Part shown: positions 45,892-54,804 of the stretch, piece after piece
Layout: every line of letters starts with the position of its first letter
Position numbering within the stretch: position 1 is the stretch's first letter
Assembly: GCF_002483235.1 (NCBI RefSeq)
Contig: NZ_DLHN01000012.1
Location: 43,339 to 107,338 of the forward strand
Direction: 5' to 3'
Source of the DNA: Pedobacter glucosidilyticus
GTDB taxonomy: Bacteria > Bacteroidota > Bacteroidia > Sphingobacteriales > Sphingobacteriaceae
DNA length: 64,000 bases
Program-made: the position numbers and the translations under genes
Notes under the pieces: model-generated
The model's input: the letters and a program-made list of their open reading frames with translations, nothing else
Told to the model about the DNA's origin: nothing
Databases searched by the model: none

Positions 45892-47454
45892 ATGTTCAAA
45901 ATAATTAAAAGCATAAGTCTCATTTGCTGCTTAACCCTTTGCTTAAATGCTTACTCGCAAAACTTCTACAATGTTGTAAAATATGGTGCAAAAAACGACA
46001 GTAGTAAGTTAGCAACACAAGCTATAAGCAAGGCGATAGCAGCAGCTTCAACAGCGGGTGGTGGTACAGTTTATTTTCCTGCGGGTAAGTACTTAACTGG
46101 CCCTATTCATTTAAAAAGTAACATCACTATTTTTATTGATGCTGGTGCCGAGTTGCATTTTAGCGATAACTTTGATGATTATTTACCCATGGTAAAATCA
46201 AGATGGGAGGGTACAGAGGTAACCAATTTCTCACCGTTCTTTTACGGTTATGAATTAGAAAATATCGCTATTGTTGGGCGAGGAAAAATTGATGGTCATG
46301 GTAAAAAATGGTGGGCTTTTTCTGAGGTTCATGTAAAGAAATTAACAGAAGATTCTAAGTGGCAAAAAGAGTTTAAAAGGTTAAATAAAGATGTTTTAGC
46401 TCCGGATTTACCGGGTTGGATAGAAAGAGGTTTCTTACGTCCGCCGTTTATACAATTTATGTACTGTAAAAATGTACAAATCAAGGATATTACCATTGTA
46501 AACTCCCCATTTTGGACAGTAAACCCACAATTTTGTGAGAATGTAACTATTGATGGTGTAACGATAGAAAATCCGCCATCGCCAAATACAGATGGTATAA
46601 ACCCAGAATCCTGCAATAACGTACATATTTCTAATTGCCACATTAGCGTTGGCGATGATTGTATCACGATAAAATCTGGTAAAGACCGCTCGGGTAGAAA
46701 ATTGAATGTACCTGCAGAAAATTATACCATTACCAACTGTACCATGTTACGTGGTCACGGTGGTGTGGTTATTGGTAGCGAAATGTCTGGTGGTGTTAAA
46801 AAAATTACCATTTCTAATTGTGTTTTTGATGGTACTGATAGAGGTTTGCGTATTAAAACAGCTCGTGGTAGAGGCGGTGTGGTAGAAGAAATCAGGGTAG
46901 ATAATATCATCATGAAAAATATCAGAGACCAAGCCATTGTTTTAGATATGCAATACGCAAAAACGGATGTTGAGCCTATTTCAGAAAGAACTCCGGTATT
47001 TAGAAATATACATTTTAGTAACATTACCGCTCAGGTAAACCAAGCTGCTTACTTAAACGGATTAGAAGAAATGCCTATAGAAAATATCAGTTTTAACGAT
47101 ATTAATATTGATGCAAAAAGTGGGTTTAAGATTAAAAATTCAAATAAAATTTCGTTTCATAACGTACAGATAAACACACAAATAGGACCGGCCATTATAA
47201 CAGAAAATGTAAAAGATTTAGTGATTGATGATGTAAAGTCTTACAATCCGATAAAAGGTGTGCCGCTTATAGATTTTATGAACGTTGAGGATGCTTTTCT
47301 TTATAACTCTTATCCTGTTAAAGGAACTGATATTTTCTTGAGATTAAAAGGCGAGCTAACTAAAGATATCACAGTTAAAAACAACTTATTAAAAAACGTT
47401 ACTATACCAGTTTTAAAAGAAAAAGAGGTAAAAGTTGACGTTGTTGCCGATTAA
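45892..47454 (+). CDS. Polygalacturonase-like GH28 glycosidase, secreted
   Basis: A 520-residue right-handed beta-helix protein with a signal peptide (1-22, ending AYSQ). GH28 catalytic motifs are intact: NTDGINPES, VGDDCITIKSG, RGHGGVVIGSE and DRGLRIKTARGRGG, in the usual order between residues 220 and 330. GH28 enzymes hydrolyse alpha-galacturonic acid links in homogalacturonan or rhamnogalacturonan, exo or endo; some act on other galacturonides. The 23-nt gap to the upstream gene supports one operon. This points to a pectin-type or galacturonate-bearing glycan rather than chondroitin. Confidence 0.9.
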   Translation: MFKIIKSISLICCLTLCLNAYSQNFYNVVKYGAKNDSSKLATQAISKAIAAASTAGGGTVYFPAGKYLTGPIHLKSNITIFIDAGAELHFSDNFDDYLPMVKSRWEGTEVTNFSPFFYGYELENIAIVGRGKIDGHGKKWWAFSEVHVKKLTEDSKWQKEFKRLNKDVLAPDLPGWIERGFLRPPFIQFMYCKNVQIKDITIVNSPFWTVNPQFCENVTIDGVTIENPPSPNTDGINPESCNNVHISNCHISVGDDCITIKSGKDRSGRKLNVPAENYTITNCTMLRGHGGVVIGSEMSGGVKKITISNCVFDGTDRGLRIKTARGRGGVVEEIRVDNIIMKNIRDQAIVLDMQYAKTDVEPISERTPVFRNIHFSNITAQVNQAAYLNGLEEMPIENISFNDINIDAKSGFKIKNSNKISFHNVQINTQIGPAIITENVKDLVIDDVKSYNPIKGVPLIDFMNVEDAFLYNSYPVKGTDIFLRLKGELTKDITVKNNLLKNVTIPVLKEKEVKVDVVAD

Positions 47455-47483
47455 TTATTTAGTTGTTTTAAACCCCGATTTTG

Positions 47484-47510
47484 TGTCAGGCTGAGCGGAG
47501 TCGAAGCCTT
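47484..47510. repeat. REP-like quasi-palindromic element
   Basis: TGTCAGGCTGAGCGGAGTCG and the following AAGCCTT make a quasi-palindrome (AGGCT at 47488-47492, AGCCT at 47505-47509) in the 129-nt gap between the GH28 and GH95 genes. I recall very similar words as frequent dispersed intergenic repeats in Flavobacterium and Pedobacter genomes. One copy is seen in this window. It might act as a weak terminator or RNA-processing site. Confidence 0.6.
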
Positions 47511-47583
47511 TTCTGTATATCAGAGCATGTTTTAACTAGGTTAGAAATGGTGTATGGTTTAATCTGTTTTCAAATTCTAATTC

Positions 47584-50382
47584 ATGAAAAATGTAATATT
47601 AAAATATGGGTTTCTGTTAGGTATCGCTGTAAGCAACATAAGTTATGCCCAACAAACTCAAAAACTTTGGTATAAAAAGCCTGCCGCAAAATGGACAGAT
47701 GCTTTGCCTATTGGTAATGGTAGGTTAGGAGCTATGATATTTGCCGGAGTAGCCGAAGACCATATCCAATTTAACGAAGAAACTTTATGGACAGGCGAGC
47801 CAAGAAACTATAATCGTGATGGCGCAGCTCATTATTTACCCCAAATAAGGCAGCTTTTAGCTGATGGTAAGCAAAAAGAAGCTGAGGATTTAGCCGCCCA
47901 ACATTTTATGGGCCTAAAAAGTAAGGAAGGTGACAAAGCGGGATGGACAAAAGCTGTAACTACTCAAACATCTTTTGCAGCAGTAAATTTTAATGATAGC
48001 CAATGGAAAACTTTCCCAGTTCCTACTTACGAAGGTTGGGAAACCGCCGGGTTAGAAGGCTTAGATGGTGCTTTGTGGTTTAGAACAACTTTTGTAGTTC
48101 CAGAGAATCTGGTGAATAAAAAGCTAGTTTTAGATTTAAACAGAATCAGAAATTACGATTTAACTTATATCAATGGGAAGTTAATTGGCAGTACAGAAGG
48201 CGATGGCGCTAGGAAATATAGCATCCCGGCAGGCTTATTAAAAGCTGGTAAAAATACCATTGCCGTACAAGTGCTTAATTATTACGATAAAGGCGGAATT
48301 GCTGGTTTTAAAGATACTTCAAGGCATATTGGCATTTATCCGGAAGGAGAAAGTGTTAAACAAGGTGTTTCTTTAAATGGGAATTGGAGATATTTTGTTC
48401 AAGATAATAATCCGCCAGAAGTAGCACAATTTCAAGCGGCTTATCAGCCTTTCGGCGATATTTTTCTGCGTTTTAAAGGACATGAAAAGCATCAAAACTA
48501 TAAAAGAACTTTAGACTTAGAAACCGCCATAAGTACTACTACTTATACCGCAAACGGAGTAGATTTTAAAAGAGAATATTTTGCTTCTCAGCCAGACCAA
48601 GCCATTGTAATAAGGCTTAGTGCTAACAAAACAAAAAGTATAAACTTAGAAGTTGCATTAGCTAGTACACATCAAAATTTTAACTTAAACCAAGTTGATA
48701 ACCAAACGATAGCTTTAAAAGTAAAGGTAAAACATGGCGCTTTACATGGCGAGAGTTGGCTAAAAGCGAAGGTAGAAGATGGTTTAATCAGTCAGAAAAA
48801 TGGAAAATTAACCATCAGTAATGCTACCCAAGTGATTTTGTATTTGGTTGCGGCAACTAACTTTCAGAACTATGAAAATGTAGCTGGAAATCCACAGTTA
48901 TTGTGTCAGCAAGCTATGCAAAGGCTAAAAACTAAATCTTATCAAGATGTTTTATCCTCGCACCTTAAAGAATATCAAAGCTATTATAAAGCTTTTTCAA
49001 TAGCGCTTGGAAAGCAAGATTTTAGTGATTTGCCTACCGATGAAAGAATAGAACATTTTGAGCAAGGAAAAGATGCTGATTTAGCGGCTCTTTATGTACA
49101 ATATGGTAGATATTTGCTGATTTCTAGCTCTAGACCGGGTACACAACCTGCTAATTTACAAGGTATCTGGAACGATTTATTATCACCTCCATGGGGAAGT
49201 AAGTATACTACTAACATCAATGCAGAGATGAATTATTGGCCGGCAGAAGTTCTTCATTTATCAGCAACACATCAACCATTTTTAAAAATGGTGGAGGAAT
49301 TAGCCATTAGAGGGAAAGAAACCGCTCAAAAACATTATAATGCCAGAGGTTGGGTTTTACATCATAATACTGATTTGTGGCGAGGTACAGCGCCTATTAA
49401 TGCCTCAAACCATGGCATTTGGCAAGGTGGTTCTGGCTGGGTAAGCAGCCATTTATATGAGCATTATCTGTTTACACAGGATAAAGAGTTTTTGAAAAAC
49501 AAAGCTTATCCTATCATGAAAAGTGCGGCTCAGTTTTACGTTGATGTATTGGTAAAAGATCCTAAAACTGGTTGGTTAATCAGTACGCCTTCTAATTCGC
49601 CCGAAAACGGTGGTTTAGTTGCTGGCCCTACAATGGATCATCAAATTATCAGAAACCTGTTTAAAAGTTGTATAGCTGCCGCTGATGTTTTGGGTATTGA
49701 TGCTGATTTTAGAGATACCTTAAAACAGAAATATCAGCAAATAGCGCCTAACCAAATAGGTAAACATGGGCAATTGCAAGAATGGTTGCAGGATATAGAC
49801 GATCCGCAAAATAAACACCGACATGTTTCACATTTATGGGGCGTTCATCCGGGGAATGAAATTAATTACGATGAAACACCAGATTTGATGAAAGCCGCTA
49901 AACAGTCTTTAATTTACCGTGGTGATGAAGGGACTGGTTGGAGTTTAGCTTGGAAAATTAATTTTTGGGCAAGGTTTAAAGATGCGGAACATAGTTTTAA
50001 AATGCTTAAAATGCTCATTAAACCTGCAGAAAAAGGCGGCGGTTCTTATTTGAATTTATTTGATGCGCATCCGCCATTTCAAATTGATGGCAATTTTGGT
50101 GGCGCAGCAGGTATTGCAGAAATGTTAGTGCAAAGCCAGCTTAACTATATCGATTTATTACCTGCTTTACCAGCCGCTTGGTCTAGCGGAGAAGTTAAGG
50201 GTATTTGTGCCCGTGGCGGTTTCGAGCTTAATTTTAACTGGGCAAATGGTAAACTTAAAGAAGTTAAAGTTTTATCAAAAGCTGGGCAACCTTGTGTGCT
50301 TAAATATGGAAATGCGCAAATGACTATCCATACCGAGGTAGGTAGAACTTATACATTTAACGAAGATTTAAAGCCCTTATAA
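47584..50382 (+). CDS. Alpha-L-fucosidase-like GH95 glycosidase with inserted jelly-roll domain
   Basis: A 932-residue secreted protein (signal peptide 1-21, ending SYAQ). The GH95 N-terminal domain is clear (LPIGNGRLGAMIFAG, FNEETLWTGEPRNY). At about residues 120-275 a GH2-like beta-sandwich is inserted (WFRTTFVVPENLVNKK, YINGKLIGSTEGDG, GKNTIAVQVLNYYDKGG), after which the GH95 domain resumes (FGDIFLRFKGHEKH, YKRTLDLETA). The (alpha/alpha)6 catalytic part holds TNINAEMNYWPAE near residue 540 and HVSHLWGVHPGNEI and DGNFGGAAGIAEML later, as in GH95 fucosidases and L-galactosidases. Usual GH95 length is about 800, the insert accounting for the rest. Confidence 0.9.
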   Translation: MKNVILKYGFLLGIAVSNISYAQQTQKLWYKKPAAKWTDALPIGNGRLGAMIFAGVAEDHIQFNEETLWTGEPRNYNRDGAAHYLPQIRQLLADGKQKEAEDLAAQHFMGLKSKEGDKAGWTKAVTTQTSFAAVNFNDSQWKTFPVPTYEGWETAGLEGLDGALWFRTTFVVPENLVNKKLVLDLNRIRNYDLTYINGKLIGSTEGDGARKYSIPAGLLKAGKNTIAVQVLNYYDKGGIAGFKDTSRHIGIYPEGESVKQGVSLNGNWRYFVQDNNPPEVAQFQAAYQPFGDIFLRFKGHEKHQNYKRTLDLETAISTTTYTANGVDFKREYFASQPDQAIVIRLSANKTKSINLEVALASTHQNFNLNQVDNQTIALKVKVKHGALHGESWLKAKVEDGLISQKNGKLTISNATQVILYLVAATNFQNYENVAGNPQLLCQQAMQRLKTKSYQDVLSSHLKEYQSYYKAFSIALGKQDFSDLPTDERIEHFEQGKDADLAALYVQYGRYLLISSSRPGTQPANLQGIWNDLLSPPWGSKYTTNINAEMNYWPAEVLHLSATHQPFLKMVEELAIRGKETAQKHYNARGWVLHHNTDLWRGTAPINASNHGIWQGGSGWVSSHLYEHYLFTQDKEFLKNKAYPIMKSAAQFYVDVLVKDPKTGWLISTPSNSPENGGLVAGPTMDHQIIRNLFKSCIAAADVLGIDADFRDTLKQKYQQIAPNQIGKHGQLQEWLQDIDDPQNKHRHVSHLWGVHPGNEINYDETPDLMKAAKQSLIYRGDEGTGWSLAWKINFWARFKDAEHSFKMLKMLIKPAEKGGGSYLNLFDAHPPFQIDGNFGGAAGIAEMLVQSQLNYIDLLPALPAAWSSGEVKGICARGGFELNFNWANGKLKEVKVLSKAGQPCVLKYGNAQMTIHTEVGRTYTFNEDLKPL

Positions 50383-50400
50383 TTGTTGATTTTCAAAATC

Positions 50401-53400
50401 ATGATACAAAGAATTCCACAAGATTTTAGGTTGTTTTTAGTTGTTTTTTTATTGATGATGAGTTCCTTTTTGCAGGCAGAAGAGCCTAGGCAAACCATCT
50501 CTTTAAATAGCAATTGGCGTACGATTGCCCATGAAACTAACCCCAATCAATATAACGGTTTTGAAAATCCTGATTTTAAAGACCAAGTATGGGAAAAAGT
50601 TCAGGTACCACATAACTGGGATAAATATCATGGTTACAGAAGAATGTTGCATGGCAATAAGCATGGTTATGCATGGTATCGTAAAACATTTAAAATCAAC
50701 CAGAAACAAAAGAATAAACGTTACTTTTTATACTTTGAGGGCGTTGGTTCTTATGCTACCGTTTGGTTAAATGGTAAAAAAGTAGGTTACCATGCTGGCG
50801 GAAGAACAACTTTTACTTTGGATGTTTCGGCAACGATTAAGCTTAATGGCGAGGAAAATATTTTAGCTGTTAGGGCCGACCATCCATCAGAAATACGCGA
50901 TTTACCTTGGGTTGATGGAGGCTGTTCTACCGAGCGTGGCTTTTCTGAAGGCTCACAACCGATGGGAATTTTTAGACCAGTACATTTAGTATTAACAGAT
51001 GCGGTTAGAATAGAGCCTTTCGGGGTACACATCTGGAATGATAAACAAGTATCAGCGAAAGCGGTAAAACTTTTCATCAATACAGAAATTAAAAATTATA
51101 GTGCTAAAAGGGAAGAGGTTTTAGTGCAGCAAGAATTTAGAAACCATGCAGGTAAAGTGGTTTTTACTTTGCAAGAAAAGATGGTTTTAGACCCTCAAAG
51201 CGTAAAAATAGCAAAGCAAGAAACAAACATTCAGAACGCTCAATTATGGAGTTTAGAAAATCCGTATCTATATCAACTACAAACTAAAATATATAGAAAT
51301 AAGCAGTTAACAGATCAATTAAATACGCCTTATGGCATCCGTTGGATTAGCTGGCCTATCGGAGAAGATGCCGTACTTTCTAAACAGTTTTTATTAAACG
51401 GAAAGCCTGTTTTTATCAATGGAATTGCAGAATATGAACATTTATTAGGCAATAGTCATGCTTTTACTCATGAGCAAATACGCTCTAGAGTTTTACAAAT
51501 GAAAGCAGCTGGCTTTAATGCTTTCCGCGATGCACACCAGCCTCATAACCTTTTATACCAAACCTATTGGGATAAATTAGGCATCTTATCGTGGACACAA
51601 ATGGCGGCTCATATTTGGTTTGATAACGAAGCTTTTAGAACCAATTTTAAAAATCTCTTAAAAGATTGGGTGAAAGAGCGAAGAAATAGCCCTTCTGTTG
51701 TACTGTGGGGTTTAGAAAACGAAAGTACTTTGCCTGAAGATTTTGCCATAGAATGCGCTGCATTGATACGTTCTTTAGATCCAACAGCTTCATCACAAAG
51801 GAAAATAACCACTTGTAATGGTGGTAGCGGTACAGATTGGGATGTACCTCAAAACTGGACAGGTACTTATGGCGGAAATCCTTTGAATTATGGCGAAGAT
51901 TTAAAAAGACAAATTTTAGTGGGCGAATATGGCGCTTGGCGTACACTAGACGCACATAGCGAAGGGCCACATTTACCTAATGTGAGCGATTATAACGAGG
52001 ACCGCTTTACCGAGTTGATGGAAACTAAAGTAAGGCTGGCAGATTCCGTAAAAAATGAAGTAGCCGGGCATTATTTCTGGTTATGGACTTCGCATGATAA
52101 CCCAGGTAGGGTTCAAGGTGGCGAAGGTTTAAGGGAGTTAGATAGAATTGGTCCTGTAAATTATAAAGGATTGCTAACACCTTGGGAAGAGCCCTTGGAT
52201 GCTTATTACATGTTTAGGTCTAATTTTGCTCCAAAAACTACGGAGCCAATGGTTTATATTGCTTCGCATACTTGGCCGCAAAGGTGGACGAGTACAGGAT
52301 TGAAGGACAATATCCGTATATATTCTAATTGTGATGAAGTAGAACTTTTCAACGATTTGGATGCATCTTCTTTAGGTAAAAGAAAGAAAAACGGTGTGGG
52401 AACTCATTTCCGTTGGGATCAGGTGATGATTAAGTATAATATCCTTTATGCCGTTGGTTATGTTAACGGAAAGGCCGTGGCCAGAGATACGATTGTGTTA
52501 CAAAATCTACCTAAAGCGCCAAATTTCAATCTTTTATACAAAGGAGCTGAAAATATAACGGCATCAGCGAAAGCTTATAATTATTTATACCGTGTAAATT
52601 GTGGTGGGCCAGATTATCAAGATGAAAACGGAAACACATGGTTGGCAGATAGACAATTACAAGATAAAAACACTTGGGGTTCAACATCATGGACGGCTGC
52701 ATTTGGCATACAACCTGCTTTCTTTGCCAGTCAGCGTAGAACTTTTGACCCTATAAGAGGAACTAAAGATTGGTCTCTTTTTCAGGATTTTAGATATGGA
52801 AGAGAAGAGTTAAGCTATCATTTCCCGGTGCCAGATGGTGAGTATTTAGTAGAGCTTTATTTTACAGAACCTTGGTTGGGCACAGGCGGAGGAATAGATT
52901 GTACGGGTTTTAGATTGTTTGATGTTGCTGTAAATGATGAAGTTGTATTGGATGATTTGGATATCTGGAAAGAAAGTGGACATGATGGAGCTTTAAAAAA
53001 AGCTATAAAAGTACAAGTGAAGGGAGGTTTACTAAAAATACATTTTCCAGAAGTAAAAGCAGGGCAAGCTTTAATTTCTGCTATCGCGATAGCAAGCTTA
53101 AAGCAGGATGCAAAAGCTATAAACACTTCAGTTACTCTTATTAAAGATTTACAAGTTAAAGGTGATGACTTAAAAGAAACTTATAGCTTAGATATTGGTC
53201 AGCAACAATTTACCCAAAGTGATGAAACTTTTGTGAGTTTACCTTCTGTACTATATGGTGCAAATTGGCTAAAAAACTCAGGAAAAGCATTGGAGGCATT
53301 AAGCTTTAAAGCTAACGCGAAACTCGATTTTTATATGGGCATAAAACAGTCATTAAGCTTACCTCAGTGGATAAAAGATTTTGAGGATACCCAAACATTC

Positions 53401-53937
53401 GTAACAAATAATAAGGGAACACAATACCGTATTTATAAGAAAAAATTAGCTCAGGACGATAGGTTTTCTATTCGTGATTTTAAGCAAGAAAAAGGCATTT
53501 TTATAGCTTATATGCCAGAGAATAATCTCCAGCCAGCTTTTGATTTAAAGAAAAATACTTCTTACAAAGCAGCGCTTACCACACTAGATAAAGGCGTAGA
53601 AAAGCATCAGTTGATGAACCAAGAAAGATTGATATTTAAAGCAGATCATGCCCAAATAAAGTTTAATATTAAAGTTGGGGTTGCCGATACTTATTCTTTA
53701 ACGGTAAAATATCATAATCCTTTTAATGAGCTTAAACAAGCTACTATTAGTGTAATTGCTGCTGATGGTACTTTAATGAAAGCGGCAGAATTGTTTGATT
53801 TAGAGCCAAGTAAAGAAGGTAAGTGGAGTTATTTTAACACCACTACGGGTACGATGATAAATGCCGGAACTTATCAGGTTATCATTCAAGCAAAAGACGC
53901 GGTTGGTATAAGTATAGATGCTTTAGATGTACAGTAA
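50401..53937 (+). CDS. GH2 glycosidase with C-terminal malectin domain
   Basis: A 1178-residue secreted protein (signal peptide about 1-28, ending LQAE). GH2 sugar-binding domain (NWDKYHGYRRM, WLNGKKVGYHAGGRT), immunoglobulin-like domain, then TIM barrel with acid/base E441 in LWGLENEST and probable nucleophile E509 in VGEYGAW. Residues about 700-860 form a malectin-like carbohydrate-binding domain (YRVNCGGPDYQDENG, YLVELYFTEPW). The last 270 residues are beta-rich without a recognised family. Likely beta-galactosidase or beta-glucuronidase activity. It starts 18 nt after the GH95 stop; ATG 50401 gives the signal peptide, unlike TTG 50383. Confidence 0.88.
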   Translation: MIQRIPQDFRLFLVVFLLMMSSFLQAEEPRQTISLNSNWRTIAHETNPNQYNGFENPDFKDQVWEKVQVPHNWDKYHGYRRMLHGNKHGYAWYRKTFKINQKQKNKRYFLYFEGVGSYATVWLNGKKVGYHAGGRTTFTLDVSATIKLNGEENILAVRADHPSEIRDLPWVDGGCSTERGFSEGSQPMGIFRPVHLVLTDAVRIEPFGVHIWNDKQVSAKAVKLFINTEIKNYSAKREEVLVQQEFRNHAGKVVFTLQEKMVLDPQSVKIAKQETNIQNAQLWSLENPYLYQLQTKIYRNKQLTDQLNTPYGIRWISWPIGEDAVLSKQFLLNGKPVFINGIAEYEHLLGNSHAFTHEQIRSRVLQMKAAGFNAFRDAHQPHNLLYQTYWDKLGILSWTQMAAHIWFDNEAFRTNFKNLLKDWVKERRNSPSVVLWGLENESTLPEDFAIECAALIRSLDPTASSQRKITTCNGGSGTDWDVPQNWTGTYGGNPLNYGEDLKRQILVGEYGAWRTLDAHSEGPHLPNVSDYNEDRFTELMETKVRLADSVKNEVAGHYFWLWTSHDNPGRVQGGEGLRELDRIGPVNYKGLLTPWEEPLDAYYMFRSNFAPKTTEPMVYIASHTWPQRWTSTGLKDNIRIYSNCDEVELFNDLDASSLGKRKKNGVGTHFRWDQVMIKYNILYAVGYVNGKAVARDTIVLQNLPKAPNFNLLYKGAENITASAKAYNYLYRVNCGGPDYQDENGNTWLADRQLQDKNTWGSTSWTAAFGIQPAFFASQRRTFDPIRGTKDWSLFQDFRYGREELSYHFPVPDGEYLVELYFTEPWLGTGGGIDCTGFRLFDVAVNDEVVLDDLDIWKESGHDGALKKAIKVQVKGGLLKIHFPEVKAGQALISAIAIASLKQDAKAINTSVTLIKDLQVKGDDLKETYSLDIGQQQFTQSDETFVSLPSVLYGANWLKNSGKALEALSFKANAKLDFYMGIKQSLSLPQWIKDFEDTQTFVTNNKGTQYRIYKKKLAQDDRFSIRDFKQEKGIFIAYMPENNLQPAFDLKKNTSYKAALTTLDKGVEKHQLMNQERLIFKADHAQIKFNIKVGVADTYSLTVKYHNPFNELKQATISVIAADGTLMKAAELFDLEPSKEGKWSYFNTTTGTMINAGTYQVIIQAKDAVGISIDALDVQ

Positions 53938-53987
53938 GCTATCCCTCATACAGGATAAGGCTACATCTAAAACACAGTCATTTTTTA

Positions 53988-53995
53988 TATCTTTG
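53988..53995 (+). promoter_or_regulatory. Candidate -7 box of the RluA-type gene
   Basis: TATCTTTG matches TAnnTTTG and ends 8 nt before the start codon at 54004, implying a very short leader. No -33 box is clear. Confidence 0.4.
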
Positions 53996-54003
53996 CTATC
54001 CTT

Positions 54004-54720
54004 ATGAAGTTTCCAAAATTTAAAGATTTAATCATTTTTGAGGATAATGATTTGATAATTGTTAACAAACCTCCATTTTTAGCGTCATTAGATGAAAGAG
54101 AAGGTGGTGATGTAAATTTATTACGATTGGCAAAGCAATACCATGCTGATGCTCAAATATGCCACCGTTTAGATAAGGAAACTTCAGGCTTAATAATCGT
54201 TGCTAAAAATCCTGAAGCTTACAGGCATATTGCTATGCAGTTTGAGCATCGTAAAGTAAAAAAAGTTTACCACGCTATTGTTGATGGAACGCATATTTTT
54301 GAAGACTTACTGATTGATTTACCTATTTTAAATGCAGGAAAAGGCAATGTAATGATTAGCAGAAGCGAGGGTAAAAAAGCCGATACTTATTTTAAATCTC
54401 TAAAATATTTCAAACATTACACGCTTATAGAAGCCAGACCAGTTACTGGTAGGATGCACCAAATTAGGATACATTTAGCTACTCAAAGAGCATCTATTAC
54501 AGGCGACGATATGTATGGTGGAAAACCTGCTTTCTTATCTAAAATTAAAAGAGGCTACCGTTTAACGGATGAAGAAGAGCAGCCTATCATGAAGAGGTTT
54601 GCCTTACATGCAAAAGAATCAACCTTTACTATGCTAAATGGCGAAGAAAGAACTTTTGAAGCGCCATATCCTAAAGATTTTGCTGTTTTGTTGAAGTTGT
54701 TAGAGAAAAACGATGTTTAA
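54004..54720 (+). CDS. RluA-family pseudouridine synthase
   Basis: A 238-residue RNA pseudouridine synthase without an S4 domain. It has VNKPPFLASL near residue 20, the catalytic aspartate motif ICHRLDKETSGLIIVAK near 55, and RPVTGRMHQIRIHLA near 145, all RluA-family hallmarks. The short form resembles RluA/TruC-like enzymes acting on 23S rRNA or tRNA; the target base cannot be given. It is a housekeeping gene after the glycosidase block. Confidence 0.9.
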   Translation: MKFPKFKDLIIFEDNDLIIVNKPPFLASLDEREGGDVNLLRLAKQYHADAQICHRLDKETSGLIIVAKNPEAYRHIAMQFEHRKVKKVYHAIVDGTHIFEDLLIDLPILNAGKGNVMISRSEGKKADTYFKSLKYFKHYTLIEARPVTGRMHQIRIHLATQRASITGDDMYGGKPAFLSKIKRGYRLTDEEEQPIMKRFALHAKESTFTMLNGEERTFEAPYPKDFAVLLKLLEKNDV

Positions 54721-54804
54721 GTCATCATCAAAACTATTATCTTTTGTGCGGTTTATAAAAATTGAAATCAAGTTTTGTAAATAACTTAGCTTTTATTGAA
54801 TAAA

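Noticed and set aside
46329..47024. Several minus-strand open frames inside the GH28 gene
   Set aside because: They overlap each other and the conserved GH28 catalytic region; low-complexity composition typical of antisense frames.
47481..47675. Short plus-strand open frame across the REP-like repeat
   Set aside because: It reads through a non-coding repeat and into the GH95 signal peptide in another frame.
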